Origin: Bradyrhizobium sp. LHD-71
Lineage (GTDB): Bacteria > Pseudomonadota > Alphaproteobacteria > Rhizobiales > Xanthobacteraceae
DNA: 64,000 nucleotides
Assembly: GCF_031157255.1 (NCBI RefSeq)
Contig: NZ_JAVIFX010000013.1
Coordinates: 62,001 to 126,000 of the forward strand
Reading direction: 5' to 3'
The stretch's first letter is position 1, and each line of letters opens with the position of its first letter. The position numbers were made by a program, and so were the translations under genes. Below are positions 1-9,307 of this stretch, piece after piece. The notes under the pieces were generated by a model. The model saw nothing but the letters and a program-made list of their open reading frames with translations. It made no database searches and was not told the origin of the DNA.

Positions 1-199
1 GGTGACGCCTGCGACGGCCCATTCCGTCGGTGAGAAGATCGGAGTCAACTCGGCGCTCGGCGTCGCGCCGAACACTGGCGATTTCGTCAAACAGGTTGCC
101 GTCAGCGACATACTTGAAATCGAAGCCAGCAAGCTGCTGGCGCATGAGCGTGCCGATCCTGCAAGCAACGCCGAACAAGGCGTCGCCCAAAGGAAATAG
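1..199 (+). pseudogene. DUF4142-type protein, truncated remnant
   Basis: The reading frame entering from the left edge encodes a stretch (IGVNSALGV, then DFVKQVAVSD, then EIEASKL) that matches, from memory, the conserved start of DUF4142 domains, which are periplasmic ferritin-like proteins common in rhizobia. The frame ends at 199 only about 20 residues after the conserved block. The remaining roughly 100 residues of the domain, including the usual DHTK-like segment, are not found in any frame downstream. The 5' end lies outside the window, so a signal peptide cannot be checked. I read it as a 3'-truncated, probably non-functional gene. The next 268 bases, up to dctP, show no gene. Confidence 0.5.
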
Positions 200-467
200 G
201 CCAGAGGATTTTCCGCACGCTTGGCGTGCCATATGCCGAGAGCTCGTGTGATGATGGCAGATCAAGGCGGGCGCGGTCCGATGTGAGTGCGCGGGCAACG
301 CACTGTCTTTGTCCGCCAATCCGCGTCACGCCCGCATAGGTCCCGCGTGCACTCACGCTCGACGCTTGCCGCGAAATGGCGCAGCTTGCGGCCTGGATTC
401 GGCGCTGCTAAGGTGCCGCAAAATAAACAACAAAAAATTGGTCGGCTTTACCCGGGAGGGGATTAAT

Positions 468-1511
468 ATGCGTGCACTCGCATTGATCGCTGCGCTGACT
501 GCTGGTTCTGCACTTGCTGTGATCGGAAGTGCCTCTGCCCAGACGGTCGATGGCCCGAAGGTCACCTGGAAGGTGGGGGCGTGGGGCAAGCCGAGGGCGG
601 CGAGCAAAGGCCTCGATACGCTCGCCAGCTACGTGAAAGAGCAGACCGGAGGCAAGTTCACCATCAATGTCGGATACGGCTCGTATGGCGAGCCGAAGGA
701 GCTGCTCGATCTGGTTTCGGTCGGTGCTCTCGAAGCGACGAACATGTGCTCCTCGTACCATCCGGAAAAGCACCCGGCCTATACTGCCCTCGATCTTCCC
801 TTCCTGCCTTTCCCAAATGCTGACGTGCAGGAGAAGGTGCACGAGAAATTCCATCAGCACCCCTATATCCGGCAGGAGTTGGCGAAGTGGAAAGCCTTTC
901 CGTTCATGTCGACGCTGCTGCCACAATATGAGTTCATCGGCCGCAGTAGTCCGCCCCCGAAAACGATGTCGGATTGGAAGGGGCTCAGGGTCCGTGCGAT
1001 TGGTGGCATCGGCTCGGCGATGGCCAAGATCGGCGCGGTGCCGACCTCTGTCGACGCGACGGAAGTCTACAACCTCCTGGAGCGCGGCACGGTGGACGCG
1101 GCGTCGTTTCCCTCGACTTACGCCCACGGGTCGTACCGGACCTACGAGGTCGGCAAATGGTTCACATCCAACCTTGCACCAGGCACCCAGGCATGCCCGG
1201 TCGTGATCGGCATCGAGGCCTGGAACAAGCTGCCAAAGCAGTATCAGGAGCTGCTCGAGAAGGGTAAGGCGATCGCCTATGCCGAGCAGAAGAAGGCCTA
1301 TGTGGAGGCGGACGACAAGTATCTCGCCGAATTCAAACGGAAGAACCTGGAGTTCATTACCTATTCGAAGGAGCAGCTCGCTGAATTCCAGAACGTCGCG
1401 GCTAAGCCGGTGTGGGACGAGTGGGTCGCTGAAAAATCAAAGCAGGGCGTTCCGGCCGAGGAGCTCCTGAAACTGATTCTCGACGCCGCAAAGGCAGCGC
1501 CGAAGTCTTAA
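468..1511 (+). CDS. dctP: TRAP transporter solute-binding protein (DctP family)
   Basis: Periplasmic binding protein of a tripartite ATP-independent periplasmic transporter, which captures an organic acid for the membrane partners encoded downstream. The 347-residue product starts at ATG 468 behind a GGGAGGG ribosome site. An upstream in-frame extension to 309 lacks signal-peptide character and was rejected. Residues 1-25 form a clear signal peptide ending in SASAQ. The rest has the DctP layout, including a GLRVRAIGG segment and the FPSTY region near the substrate-binding helix. It is first in a dctP-dctQ-dctM operon, 94 bases before dctQ. The substrate is not determinable; C4-dicarboxylates are only one option in this family. 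Confidence 0.9.
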   Translation: MRALALIAALTAGSALAVIGSASAQTVDGPKVTWKVGAWGKPRAASKGLDTLASYVKEQTGGKFTINVGYGSYGEPKELLDLVSVGALEATNMCSSYHPEKHPAYTALDLPFLPFPNADVQEKVHEKFHQHPYIRQELAKWKAFPFMSTLLPQYEFIGRSSPPPKTMSDWKGLRVRAIGGIGSAMAKIGAVPTSVDATEVYNLLERGTVDAASFPSTYAHGSYRTYEVGKWFTSNLAPGTQACPVVIGIEAWNKLPKQYQELLEKGKAIAYAEQKKAYVEADDKYLAEFKRKNLEFITYSKEQLAEFQNVAAKPVWDEWVAEKSKQGVPAEELLKLILDAAKAAPKS

Positions 1512-1605
1512 ACAACAGCATCAGCAACCACAGCTCGCGCTTGCGTCGGCGGCGCCAGCGTCGGCCGCTCGTCACGAAGCGACGAACGGTCTTCGGGAGA
1601 GAAGC

Positions 1606-2232
1606 ATGAGCCTGCACTCGGCAACGGTGCCGCCAGCACCGGTATTGTTCCGTGTGAATCGATGGCTCAGTTGGCTGGAAAATACGCTGACTTTGTGCGC
1701 AGCCGCCGCCATCTTCTTCTTGATGCTCGTCGCCGTTTTCCAGATCCTGAGCCGAACGCTGTTCGGCACGGCGATCTACGGCTATATCGACTACATCGAG
1801 CAGGCCAGTCCGATCTTCGCTCTCCTTGGCGTCTCCTACTGCCAGCGGCTCGGCGCCCATGTGCGCATGGACCTGATTTTGCGCGGCTTACCGAAGCGCC
1901 TGCTGTGGGCGATGGAAGGACTGGCCGTATTGGTGGCGATAGCGATCATTACGCTTCTCGTCGACAGTACTTTCGATAATTTTCTGCGCGCCTGGTATCG
2001 CGGCGATTCAAGCATGGATATCCGCCTGCCGGTTTGGCCGTCCAAGCTGATGGTGCCGTTCGCTCTTTCGGTGCTCTGGGTTCGCTTGCTGCTGCAGACT
2101 GTCGATTATGCGCGCCTCGTCGTCTATCCGGACGCGGTGCCGATCGCTGTGCCGATGCTGGAAACACCCGAAGAGCAGGCGCGAACGGAAATCGAGGAAG
2201 CGCTTGGGCGCGAAGGCAGGACCGGCACATGA
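1606..2232 (+). CDS. dctQ: TRAP transporter small permease (DctQ family)
   Basis: Small integral-membrane subunit that bridges the binding protein and the large permease. It has 208 residues with four hydrophobic helices (roughly 25-50, 65-85, 100-125 and 145-165), the standard DctQ topology. A polar, acidic C-terminal tail carries a run of Glu and Arg. The start ATG follows a GGGAGAGAAGC ribosome site. Its stop overlaps the dctM start in an ATGA arrangement, indicating translational coupling. Confidence 0.9.
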   Translation: MSLHSATVPPAPVLFRVNRWLSWLENTLTLCAAAAIFFLMLVAVFQILSRTLFGTAIYGYIDYIEQASPIFALLGVSYCQRLGAHVRMDLILRGLPKRLLWAMEGLAVLVAIAIITLLVDSTFDNFLRAWYRGDSSMDIRLPVWPSKLMVPFALSVLWVRLLLQTVDYARLVVYPDAVPIAVPMLETPEEQARTEIEEALGREGRTGT

Positions 2233-3536
2233 TCGATCTGGAGCCTCTGCAACTCGGCGTGGTGGGCTGCGGCCTGTTGATTGGATTGTGCGTGCTGGGC
2301 GTGCGGATCGCGTTCGCAGCAGCGATCGTCGGAACGCTGGGCCTCATCAGCGTGTTGGGCTGGAGCAGGGGCATCAGCGCGATCGGGACCATTCCGCACG
2401 GGACCACTTCGAACTATACGCTCAGCGTGCTGCCGATGTTCATTCTCATCGGCTATCTCGCCTACTACGCGCGCATCACCGAGGCTGCTTTCGAGGCGGC
2501 GCGCCGATGGTTTGGCTGGATGCCGGGCGGGCTTGCGGTCGCCACCGTCTATGCCGTGGCCGGCTTCTCGGCGGTCTCCGGTGCGAATACGGCCGCGGCG
2601 GCCGTGTTCGCCAAGGTTGCCATCCCCGAGATGCTGAAGGCCGGTTACAATAGGCGTCTTGCCGCAGGCGTGGTCGCCGCCGGCGCCACGCTCGACAGCC
2701 TGATACCGCCCAGCGCACTCCTTGTCGTCTATGGCATCATCGTCGAGGAATCGGTCGGCAAGCTGCTGGTGGCGGGATTCGCGCCGGGTATCTTCTCGGC
2801 GCTTGTATATACCGCAATCATCACCTTCATGTGCCGTCGCAACCCGTCGCTCGGCCGGCCGATCCGCGGCTTCACCTGGGGCCAGCGCTTCGCTTCGCTG
2901 CCGGGCACTCTGCCGATCGTGCTGGTGATCGCGATCATCTTCTACAGCATGCTGTTTGGATGGGCGACGCCAACCGAGGCGGGCGCGCTCGGCGCTTTCT
3001 GCATTTTCGTCATCGCCCTGTTCCACGGCCTGAAGCGAAAGGAACTCACGCAGGCGTTGCTTGAGACCGCCAAGCTGACGGCGATGATTTTCACCGTCAT
3101 CTGGGGTGTGTTGATCTTCACCCGCTTTCTCGGTTTCGTCGGGTTGCCAAAGGCGCTCGCGGAGTGGGTGACCGAGCTGAACATGCCGCCGATGGTGATC
3201 ATGATCGCCATCTATCTGTTGTATCTGCTGCTCGGCACCATCCTGGAAGGCATTGGCATGTTTCTGCTCACCCTGCCGGTGATCTTCCCGGTGGTGCAGG
3301 CGCTCGGGTTCGATCCGATCTGGTTCGGCATCATCCTCGTGAAGTTGAACGGCATTGCGACTCTTTCGCCGCCCATCGGTCTGGTCGTGTTCGTCGTCAA
3401 CGGCGTGCGACCGGATATTCCTGTGCGTGACATCTTTCGCGGTATCGGCCCATTCATCATCGCCGATATCATCACGATCGCGATGCTGACGGCGTTTCCG
3501 GAAATCGTCACCTTCATCGTCAACAGCGCCAGCTGA
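2229..3536 (+). CDS. dctM: TRAP transporter large permease (DctM family)
   Basis: Large transmembrane subunit that performs the sodium-coupled transport step. From ATG 2229 it has 435 residues, the usual DctM length, with about 12 hydrophobic segments. It carries family motifs such as SAVSGANTAAAAVF near residue 115 and GTILEGIGMF, followed by a hydrophobic helix and an LSPPIGLV-type re-entrant region. A longer in-frame extension upstream overlaps dctQ and is ignored. Together with dctP and dctQ this makes a complete TRAP system. Confidence 0.93.
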   Translation: MIDLEPLQLGVVGCGLLIGLCVLGVRIAFAAAIVGTLGLISVLGWSRGISAIGTIPHGTTSNYTLSVLPMFILIGYLAYYARITEAAFEAARRWFGWMPGGLAVATVYAVAGFSAVSGANTAAAAVFAKVAIPEMLKAGYNRRLAAGVVAAGATLDSLIPPSALLVVYGIIVEESVGKLLVAGFAPGIFSALVYTAIITFMCRRNPSLGRPIRGFTWGQRFASLPGTLPIVLVIAIIFYSMLFGWATPTEAGALGAFCIFVIALFHGLKRKELTQALLETAKLTAMIFTVIWGVLIFTRFLGFVGLPKALAEWVTELNMPPMVIMIAIYLLYLLLGTILEGIGMFLLTLPVIFPVVQALGFDPIWFGIILVKLNGIATLSPPIGLVVFVVNGVRPDIPVRDIFRGIGPFIIADIITIAMLTAFPEIVTFIVNSAS

Positions 3537-3760
3537 GCGTGAGATCTGCCCATATCGAGTTCGGCGGATCGCATGATCGAACCGCGGGCTGCGATAGGCA
3601 ATTGGCCGGTTGCAGCGGCACCGGCCGATAAAGCTTCAAAGCATCGGTAATTCCTTCATCCGATGTAAAGCCCCGGCAATCAAAGCTTTTCGAGCCCGTT
3701 GCGGGGATTGCTCTGTGATGGGCATGGGCCAACCTCCTCAGCAGAACCGAGCGGGAATTC

Positions 3761-4654
3761 ATGGAAACCGATGATTTCCGAGAATCAGACAATGTCGTGG
3801 ATCGCCGTGGGAGCAGTGGAGGCTTCCGGGTCGGCGGAATGAGCCTCGGTACGATCGTCGTCCTCTGCGGCATCTCCTATTTCACCGGCATCAATCCGTT
3901 GACGCTGATCGGCGGTTATGAAGCCATCGAGGGAAACGGCGGCGGTACGAGTTCGCAAACGAGTCCGTCGGATCCGCAGGCCCAGGCTTCGGAGAAATTC
4001 GTCCGGCAGATCCTCGGGTCGACCGAGGACACGTGGAGCGCATACTTCGCGGCAGCCGGTGGGCCGCCTTATCGTGCACCGAAACTCGTGCTCTTCAGTG
4101 GGTCGACAACGTCAGGATGCGGTATGGCCCAGACCGCGATGGGCCCGTTCTACTGCCCTGTCGATCAGACCGTCTATCTTGATACGCAATTCTTCGATCA
4201 GATGCGTACGCAGTTCAACGCCTGCCCGGCGGGGCCGAAGAGCGCCTGCGACTTCGCCTTCGCCTATGTCATTGCGCACGAGATCGGCCACCATGTTCAG
4301 AACCTCCTTGGAATTCTTCCAAGGGTTCAGGAGCGGGAGCAGGAAGTCGGCAGTGTCCAGCGCAATGCGATTTCGGTGAAGACCGAGCTGCAGGCCGATT
4401 GCTTTGCCGGCGTATGGGCGAACAGGACGCAACAGAAGTTCGATTTTATTCAGCCAGGCGACGTCAGAGCGGCGCTGCAGACGGCCCAGGCGATCGGCGA
4501 TGACATGCTGCAGAAGCAGTCGCAGGGGTACGTCGTGCCGGACAGCTTTACCCACGGCACGTCGGCGCAGCGCGAATACTGGTTCATGACCGGGTTGAAG
4601 AACGGCACGATCCAGGCTTGCAACACGTTCAACAGCGACACCAGCAGCAACTGA
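3761..4654 (+). CDS. Neutral zinc metallopeptidase, YpfJ-like, membrane anchored
   Basis: A 297-residue protein of the putative neutral zinc metallopeptidase family (PF04228-like). The N-terminus begins with the typical RESDNVVDRRG element and a single membrane helix at about residues 28-48. A Ser/Gly-rich linker follows, then the catalytic domain. The zinc site is visible as HEIGHH at residues 173-178, with a downstream ELQAD segment at 209-213 that supplies the third ligand in this family. Four scattered cysteines suggest an exported catalytic domain. It is a single gene after the TRAP operon, 224 bases downstream and convergent with the next gene. The physiological substrate is unknown for the family. 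Confidence 0.85.
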   Translation: METDDFRESDNVVDRRGSSGGFRVGGMSLGTIVVLCGISYFTGINPLTLIGGYEAIEGNGGGTSSQTSPSDPQAQASEKFVRQILGSTEDTWSAYFAAAGGPPYRAPKLVLFSGSTTSGCGMAQTAMGPFYCPVDQTVYLDTQFFDQMRTQFNACPAGPKSACDFAFAYVIAHEIGHHVQNLLGILPRVQEREQEVGSVQRNAISVKTELQADCFAGVWANRTQQKFDFIQPGDVRAALQTAQAIGDDMLQKQSQGYVVPDSFTHGTSAQREYWFMTGLKNGTIQACNTFNSDTSSN

Positions 4655-4731
4655 TCCTCAAATCGCAAGCCGTTGCAGTCGACGTCAGCGCGGCCTCCCC
4701 AGATTGCATTGAGCGCGGATGCGCACCTGCG

Positions 4732-5553
4732 CTATTTCATGAGCTGGTCGAGGCCATAAAATGCAAGAACCTGGTCGAGCCGTTCGTCGGCAGGCCTTTC
4801 GCCATAGAATCCACGTCGCGACTGGCTGAAGCCGATCGTCTTGTGCAGATCGGCAAAGGCCTCGGCGAGCTTCATGGTGACCGCCAAACCATCCAGGATC
4901 GGAACGCCGTCGACGCTCTTCACCCCATTGATCGCGAGCAGCACGTTCAAAGGCATTTCAGCCGGAATAATGACGTCCGCGCCGGCCCGGATCAGACCGC
5001 GCGCGCTGTCCTGAAAATGCTCGATGACGGGGCCGGGCGTCGCGTAGCCGGCAAGGACTTGCTGAAATGTGAGGCCGGACGGTCGCACGCCGACGCAGCG
5101 GGATGCGAGGCCGTGTCCGGCGATCTGATCCTCCAGCAGCGGCGCCATGCGATCGATGAAGACTAGAAGTCCGAAACGTCGCCCCAGCATCGATGCGACG
5201 TGATAGCTCGCCTCGCCGTAGCCGACGACGGGTATGTCGACGAGAGTGCGGATCTCGCGGATCAGCGGGTTCGGGATCGTTGCCATCGCGTAGGCATCGA
5301 AGCCCTTTCGCTCCGCCTCCACGGCGCGCAGCACCCATTGCAGGCTGTGCAGCGAGGTGAGTGCGAGGTAACCGAGGTCGGTGCCGGGATAGTTCGACGG
5401 GTAGGTCCCGGGAAGTTGTCCATGCATTTCGACCTGGGTATCCGGGCGCACCACCTTGCGGATATGCGCTTCCATCGCGTGCCGGTAGGCGGGCAGGTCT
5501 TCGAGGACGGTAAAGCTTTGATGCCAGATTTTCACTTTGTTATCCGGGTGCAA
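4732..5553 (-). CDS. Asp/Glu/hydantoin-racemase superfamily protein lacking canonical cysteines
   Basis: A 273-residue protein that aligns by motif with hydantoin/Asp-Glu racemases: N-terminal KIWHQSF strand, IPVVGYGEAS (about 107-116), GVRPSGLTFQQVL (about 155-167) and the C-terminal DGVPILDGLAVTMKLAE block. In racemases the two catalytic cysteines lie before DPGL and in LGCAGM. Here those positions read MATIPNP (90-96) and IPAEM (196-200), so neither cysteine is present. It is the last gene of the minus-strand cassette that starts at 10264. The reaction is unknown; cis-trans isomerase, decarboxylase and epimerase chemistries all occur in the superfamily. Two further paralogues lie at 14881 and 16066. 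Confidence 0.75.
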   Translation of the reverse strand: MHPDNKVKIWHQSFTVLEDLPAYRHAMEAHIRKVVRPDTQVEMHGQLPGTYPSNYPGTDLGYLALTSLHSLQWVLRAVEAERKGFDAYAMATIPNPLIREIRTLVDIPVVGYGEASYHVASMLGRRFGLLVFIDRMAPLLEDQIAGHGLASRCVGVRPSGLTFQQVLAGYATPGPVIEHFQDSARGLIRAGADVIIPAEMPLNVLLAINGVKSVDGVPILDGLAVTMKLAEAFADLHKTIGFSQSRRGFYGERPADERLDQVLAFYGLDQLMK

Positions 5554-5574
5554 GAGGTCGTCATCAAACGCGCG

Positions 5575-6570
5575 TTAGTTCAGGGAGATTCCATTCGACG
5601 TACCGAGCTTGCGCAGCGTATCGCGCTCGTTGGCGAGATAGACGCGCGCATCGTCGGGCGAATTCGCCATCGGTATGACGCCGAGTTTTGCGATCTTCTC
5701 GATGAAGGCCGGCTCCTTCGCGACCTTGGCGATCACGCCATACAGCTTGTCGACAATCGCTTTCGGCGTCCCGGCCGGTGCCGCCAGGCCGACCCATGAG
5801 GTCGTAGTGTAGCCTTTCACACCTTGATCTTCGAAGGTCGGGATATCGGGCCGCAGCGGATACCGCGCCGCGCTCGTCACGGCGAGCGGACGCAGTTCAC
5901 CGCCTTCGATCTGCGCGCCCACGGCGGGGAAATATTCGATCGTCATATCGACCTGTCCGCCGATGATATCGATCGCAGCCGGTCCGGCGCCGCGGTAAGG
6001 CACGTGGATCACGTCGATGCCGGCGAGCGCCTTGAACAGCTCGCAGTTGATGTGACTGAACGCGCCGATGCCTGAGGACGCGATCTTCACGGTGCCGGGC
6101 TTCGCTTTCGCCTCAGCTATGACATCCTGGAGAGACTTGAAGCGCGAGTCCTTCGCGACGACAGCAACCCCGGGACCCTCGCTGACAACCGAGATGTTCT
6201 GGACATTCTTGTCGGCGTCGTAGGTGAGTTTCGAGGACAGGGCCGGATAGATCGTGATCGGTCCAGGCGAGGTCGCGAAAAGCGTGTAACCGTCCGGGGC
6301 TGCACGTGTTGCCTGCGCGGTCGCGACTGTCCCGCCTGCTCCAGGTGCGTTCTCCACATAGAACGACTTGCCGAGCGCACGCGTGAGTTCGTCTGTGATC
6401 AAGCGGGTAAGGACGTCGGTGCCGCCGCCGGCAGCGAACGGGACGATGACGCGCACGGGACGGTCGGGATAGTTCTCGGCGCCGGTTTGCGCGGAAGCGG
6501 CCGACGCTATGGCGAGCATTGCGCCGAGCATGAGGCCAATCTGCAAGCTTCTCTTGCAAAGATGTTTCAC
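5575..6570 (-). CDS. Bug/TctC-family tripartite tricarboxylate binding protein
   Basis: Periplasmic binding protein of the tripartite tricarboxylate transporter family, 331 residues from the GTG at 6570, which has a GGGAG ribosome site. Upstream in-frame ATGs lack one. Signal peptide residues 1-28 end in ASAASAQ. The mature part shows the Bug signatures YPDRPVRVIVPFAAGG near the start, then GGTDVLTR, the ENAPGAGG loop and the HVPYRG segment. No TctA/TctB membrane genes adjoin it, so it either serves the TctAB encoded at 19949-21907 or acts as a sensor or ligand scavenger. It lies between the acyl-CoA synthetase and racemase-like genes. Confidence 0.9.
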   Translation of the reverse strand: MKHLCKRSLQIGLMLGAMLAIASAASAQTGAENYPDRPVRVIVPFAAGGGTDVLTRLITDELTRALGKSFYVENAPGAGGTVATAQATRAAPDGYTLFATSPGPITIYPALSSKLTYDADKNVQNISVVSEGPGVAVVAKDSRFKSLQDVIAEAKAKPGTVKIASSGIGAFSHINCELFKALAGIDVIHVPYRGAGPAAIDIIGGQVDMTIEYFPAVGAQIEGGELRPLAVTSAARYPLRPDIPTFEDQGVKGYTTTSWVGLAAPAGTPKAIVDKLYGVIAKVAKEPAFIEKIAKLGVIPMANSPDDARVYLANERDTLRKLGTSNGISLN

Positions 6571-6737
6571 GGCGTTTCTCCCTGTTTGGATGATCATGCC
6601 ACCGCAGGACTGCACGCGGGTGAGGTCAGCGATCGCTTCCCGCCATCGCGACGAGGGGAGGACGCGTGATTGTTCGACAGAACTTTAGCGGCAATGCTCA
6701 TTTCACTCCCCATCGACGGTTGTCTTTCGTCCGTGGG

Positions 6738-8267
6738 TCAGACAACGCGTCTCAGCTTGTCCTGCCCGATCCATTGGCGAAGTACGGCACGTTGCACCTT
6801 GTTGGTTGCCGTCATCGGCATTGCGTCGGTGACGTAGACCTGCCGCGGCATCTTGAATCCGGCCAGCCGTGCGCGGAGCTTGTCGAGCACCTGCAGCCAG
6901 TCGACGTTTTCGGACGCCGGCGCGACTGCGGCGGCAACCTCGCCAAGCCGTTCGTCCGGGACACCGACGACGGAAATCAACTTGAGGCCGGTTTCCTCGC
7001 AAAGAGCCTGCTCGACCTCGGCCGGGGCGACATTCTCGCCACCGACGCGAATGACGTCGCGCTGGCGTGCCAAATAACGCAGCTCGCCCTCGGGACTGAG
7101 CATCCCGGCGTCGCCCGAGCGGAACCAGCCATCGGCCGTGAATGCAGCCGCATTCGCGTCGGGCCGCCTGTAGTAGCCCGGCGTGATCGTCGGGCCCTTC
7201 ATCTGGATCTCGCCCGGCTCATTGAAGCCCCGCGTCTCTCCGGTCTCGGGATCGACGATGCGGATGGCGTTCGGAGCCTGCGGGCGCCCATTGCCGGTGA
7301 TCCGCTTCTCGAATGGATCGTGCGGATACCACATCGTCAGGTTTCCGCCGGTTTCGGTCATGCCGTAGATGTTTGCGATGCCGGTGATGCCGAACTCCTC
7401 AGCGAGCCGGCGAAGGAATTCTGGCGGCTCGATATCGTTCGCGACCTTCAGGGTCGTCAGCGGTTTGCACGCCTTGGCGGCGCCCAGCGCCACGATATCG
7501 CGAAAGAAGATGCCGTGCCCCGTGTCGCCGCGGTGTCGCTCGACCAGCCGCAGAAAATAGTCCGGATCCCAGACCGACATCGAGTGCAGCGTCGCGCCGC
7601 TGACCAGACAGGTCGTCACCGCATGCATGCTGCCGCTGCAGTGGAAGAACGGCGCCGCACTCATGAAATTGCTCGCCGGCGTAAGCCGTTGGCAATTCGC
7701 TACATAGCTCGCGCCGTGGATGTAGAGCGGTTGTGTCAGCATCACGCCCTTCGGTGTGGCGGTCGTACCGGAGGTGTACTGGATGCAGAACACGCCGCCC
7801 GCGAGCGGCTCGCCGCGCGTTTGCGACGCGCTCTCGAATGTCTGCCACGCCGATGGCGGCGTGCTGGGTGGGGCCGAAACGATGCTGGCGACGAGCGAGC
7901 CCGCGATGTCGCGCGCTTCCTCGAGATAGTCGCGGCCGCGATAGCTCGGTGCGGTGATAAGCACGCGCACGCCGGCATCGGCGAGGATCGTGACGACTTC
8001 CGAGCCGGTCAGGCGCGTATTTATCGGCACGAGCACGCCGCCGAGCGAAGCTACGGCGAGAAAGCTTGCGATCCAGGAGAATGAATTTGGTAGCCAGATC
8101 GCGACGCGATCGCCCGGCTCGATGAGTTTGCCGAGGAGAAGCCGTGCGTCCTCCACGAAGACGGCAAGCTGCGTGTAGGTGAGGGCATCATCATCGATCG
8201 TAACCGCCGTCCGCCCGCCGAAATGCACGACGTTGTGGCGCAGGTAGTCGTCGAGTATCGTCGGCAT
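6738..8267 (-). CDS. AMP-dependent acyl-CoA synthetase/ligase
   Basis: ATP-dependent carboxylic acid:CoA ligase of the ANL family, 509 residues. ATG 8267 overlaps the stop of the preceding hydratase gene (ATGA). Motifs in order: the phosphate-binding loop YTSGTTATPKG, the GMTETGG adenylate motif, the hinge region GWFRSGDAGML, and the C-terminal catalytic lysine in TATNKVQR. It probably activates the acid imported by the neighbouring Bug protein to its CoA thioester, feeding the hydratases and lyase upstream in the same operon. The substrate chain cannot be read from the sequence. Confidence 0.92.
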   Translation of the reverse strand: MPTILDDYLRHNVVHFGGRTAVTIDDDALTYTQLAVFVEDARLLLGKLIEPGDRVAIWLPNSFSWIASFLAVASLGGVLVPINTRLTGSEVVTILADAGVRVLITAPSYRGRDYLEEARDIAGSLVASIVSAPPSTPPSAWQTFESASQTRGEPLAGGVFCIQYTSGTTATPKGVMLTQPLYIHGASYVANCQRLTPASNFMSAAPFFHCSGSMHAVTTCLVSGATLHSMSVWDPDYFLRLVERHRGDTGHGIFFRDIVALGAAKACKPLTTLKVANDIEPPEFLRRLAEEFGITGIANIYGMTETGGNLTMWYPHDPFEKRITGNGRPQAPNAIRIVDPETGETRGFNEPGEIQMKGPTITPGYYRRPDANAAAFTADGWFRSGDAGMLSPEGELRYLARQRDVIRVGGENVAPAEVEQALCEETGLKLISVVGVPDERLGEVAAAVAPASENVDWLQVLDKLRARLAGFKMPRQVYVTDAMPMTATNKVQRAVLRQWIGQDKLRRVV

Positions 8268-8764
8268 CAGTCGGCCGCGACGGCAAAGGCGGGATAGTCG
8301 GCCTTCGGCACGAACGGGTAGGGGACTTTGCGCCCGCCCCTGAGCGGGAGAACGCCGATCGCAATGCCGGCGGTTGACACCTCGTCGCGCTGGTTCATGA
8401 GCGCGACGCGGCATGCCACGAAGCCGAGACCGTCCGCCTCGCGTTTCTCGATAACCTCGGCGCGGCCTATCAGCGTGTCCCAGGCGACATCCATGCGCTT
8501 GTAGCGAAACTGGATTTTCCACAGCCAGCCGGCCGGTCCGAGGCCATCCTTCATCAGCTGAACGAGCACATGCTGCTTCCATGATCCGTTGATCAGGATG
8601 TCAGGCAGCTTGTCGTGCTCTTTGGCGAAGGTCTGGTCGTAATGGATGCGGTGCCAGTTTTCGACCGCGGCGGACCAGCGCATGATGTGTGCCGGTGTGA
8701 TCGGGCCCTTTGACAGGCTCGCAAGTTGCTGGCCTGGCTCCACGTTGTCGTAGTAGATCGTCAC
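8267..8764 (-). CDS. MaoC-like hotdog-fold hydratase subunit (C-half type)
   Basis: A 165-residue single hotdog-domain protein. The segment NWHRIHYD (about 37-44) followed by LINGSWKQHVLVQLM resembles the catalytic Asn/Asp-His element and the hot-dog helix of MaoC-type enoyl-CoA hydratases. It lies 4 bases downstream of the other hotdog gene (8769-9296) and overlaps the CoA ligase start, so the two small proteins probably form a heteromeric hydratase. Such split enzymes are known, for example among mesaconyl-CoA and 3-hydroxyacyl-CoA hydratases. Confidence 0.8.
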   Translation of the reverse strand: MTIYYDNVEPGQQLASLSKGPITPAHIMRWSAAVENWHRIHYDQTFAKEHDKLPDILINGSWKQHVLVQLMKDGLGPAGWLWKIQFRYKRMDVAWDTLIGRAEVIEKREADGLGFVACRVALMNQRDEVSTAGIAIGVLPLRGGRKVPYPFVPKADYPAFAVAAD

Positions 8765-8768
8765 TGCC

Positions 8769-9296
8769 TCACCTCCAAATCAACGTTTGCCGGTTGAGGA
8801 GAAGCGGTTCGCCCGCCTCCGTGCTGAAACGGGTTTCGATCGTGACCAGCAGCATGCGTCCGCTCTTGCCCTCCTTGAGCGTGACGTCGACATACTTCGG
8901 ATGAGCGACGGTGCGCTCGCCCACGCGCAGCGAGCGGTAAAACTCGATCTCGTTGCCGCCGTTGAGGAGACGGCGGTAGGGCATCTCGATCGGCGGAAGA
9001 CCGAAGGCGACGCCCATGATGCCAGCCGTGCCGTCGGCGTTCGGATCTTTCGAGATGACATCGAGCGGATCGGGTGTGTCTGCCGGCAGGCGAAAGGCGT
9101 GGACCGGATAGAGCGGCGGCGCGGCCAGCCCGCCAAACTTGCTCGCATCCGCGGCCGTCTCGTCAAAGTAGAGCGGATCATGATCCATGATCGCCTGCAC
9201 GAAGCGTCGCAATGCGTCGCGCTCCAGCGGCATGGCGGCAATCTGAGGATCACCCTGCAGCCCTTGATATTTGCCGTAATCCTCTTGGCTGTCCAC
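8769..9296 (-). CDS. MaoC/FAS1-like dehydratase subunit (N-half type)
   Basis: A 175-residue protein from GTG 9296, which has a GAGAGGA ribosome site 6 bases upstream. An in-frame extension to 9458 is low-complexity Arg-rich shadow overlapping the lyase gene. The sequence HDPLYFDE followed by GGLAAPPLYPV is typical of the N-terminal FAS1-like dehydratase domain paired with a MaoC half. It begins 12 bases after the HMG-CoA-lyase-like gene and precedes its partner subunit. The expected role is hydration of an enoyl-CoA or dehydration of a hydroxyacyl-CoA. Confidence 0.78.
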   Translation of the reverse strand: MDSQEDYGKYQGLQGDPQIAAMPLERDALRRFVQAIMDHDPLYFDETAADASKFGGLAAPPLYPVHAFRLPADTPDPLDVISKDPNADGTAGIMGVAFGLPPIEMPYRRLLNGGNEIEFYRSLRVGERTVAHPKYVDVTLKEGKSGRMLLVTIETRFSTEAGEPLLLNRQTLIWR

Positions 9297-9307
9297 GTCG
9301 TGTCCTC

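Noticed and set aside
6666-8084. Long plus-strand open frame (472 codons) opposite the acyl-CoA synthetase
   Set aside because: It is Arg/His/Asp-rich with no family motifs and mirrors a clear ANL ligase on the minus strand; a high-GC shadow.
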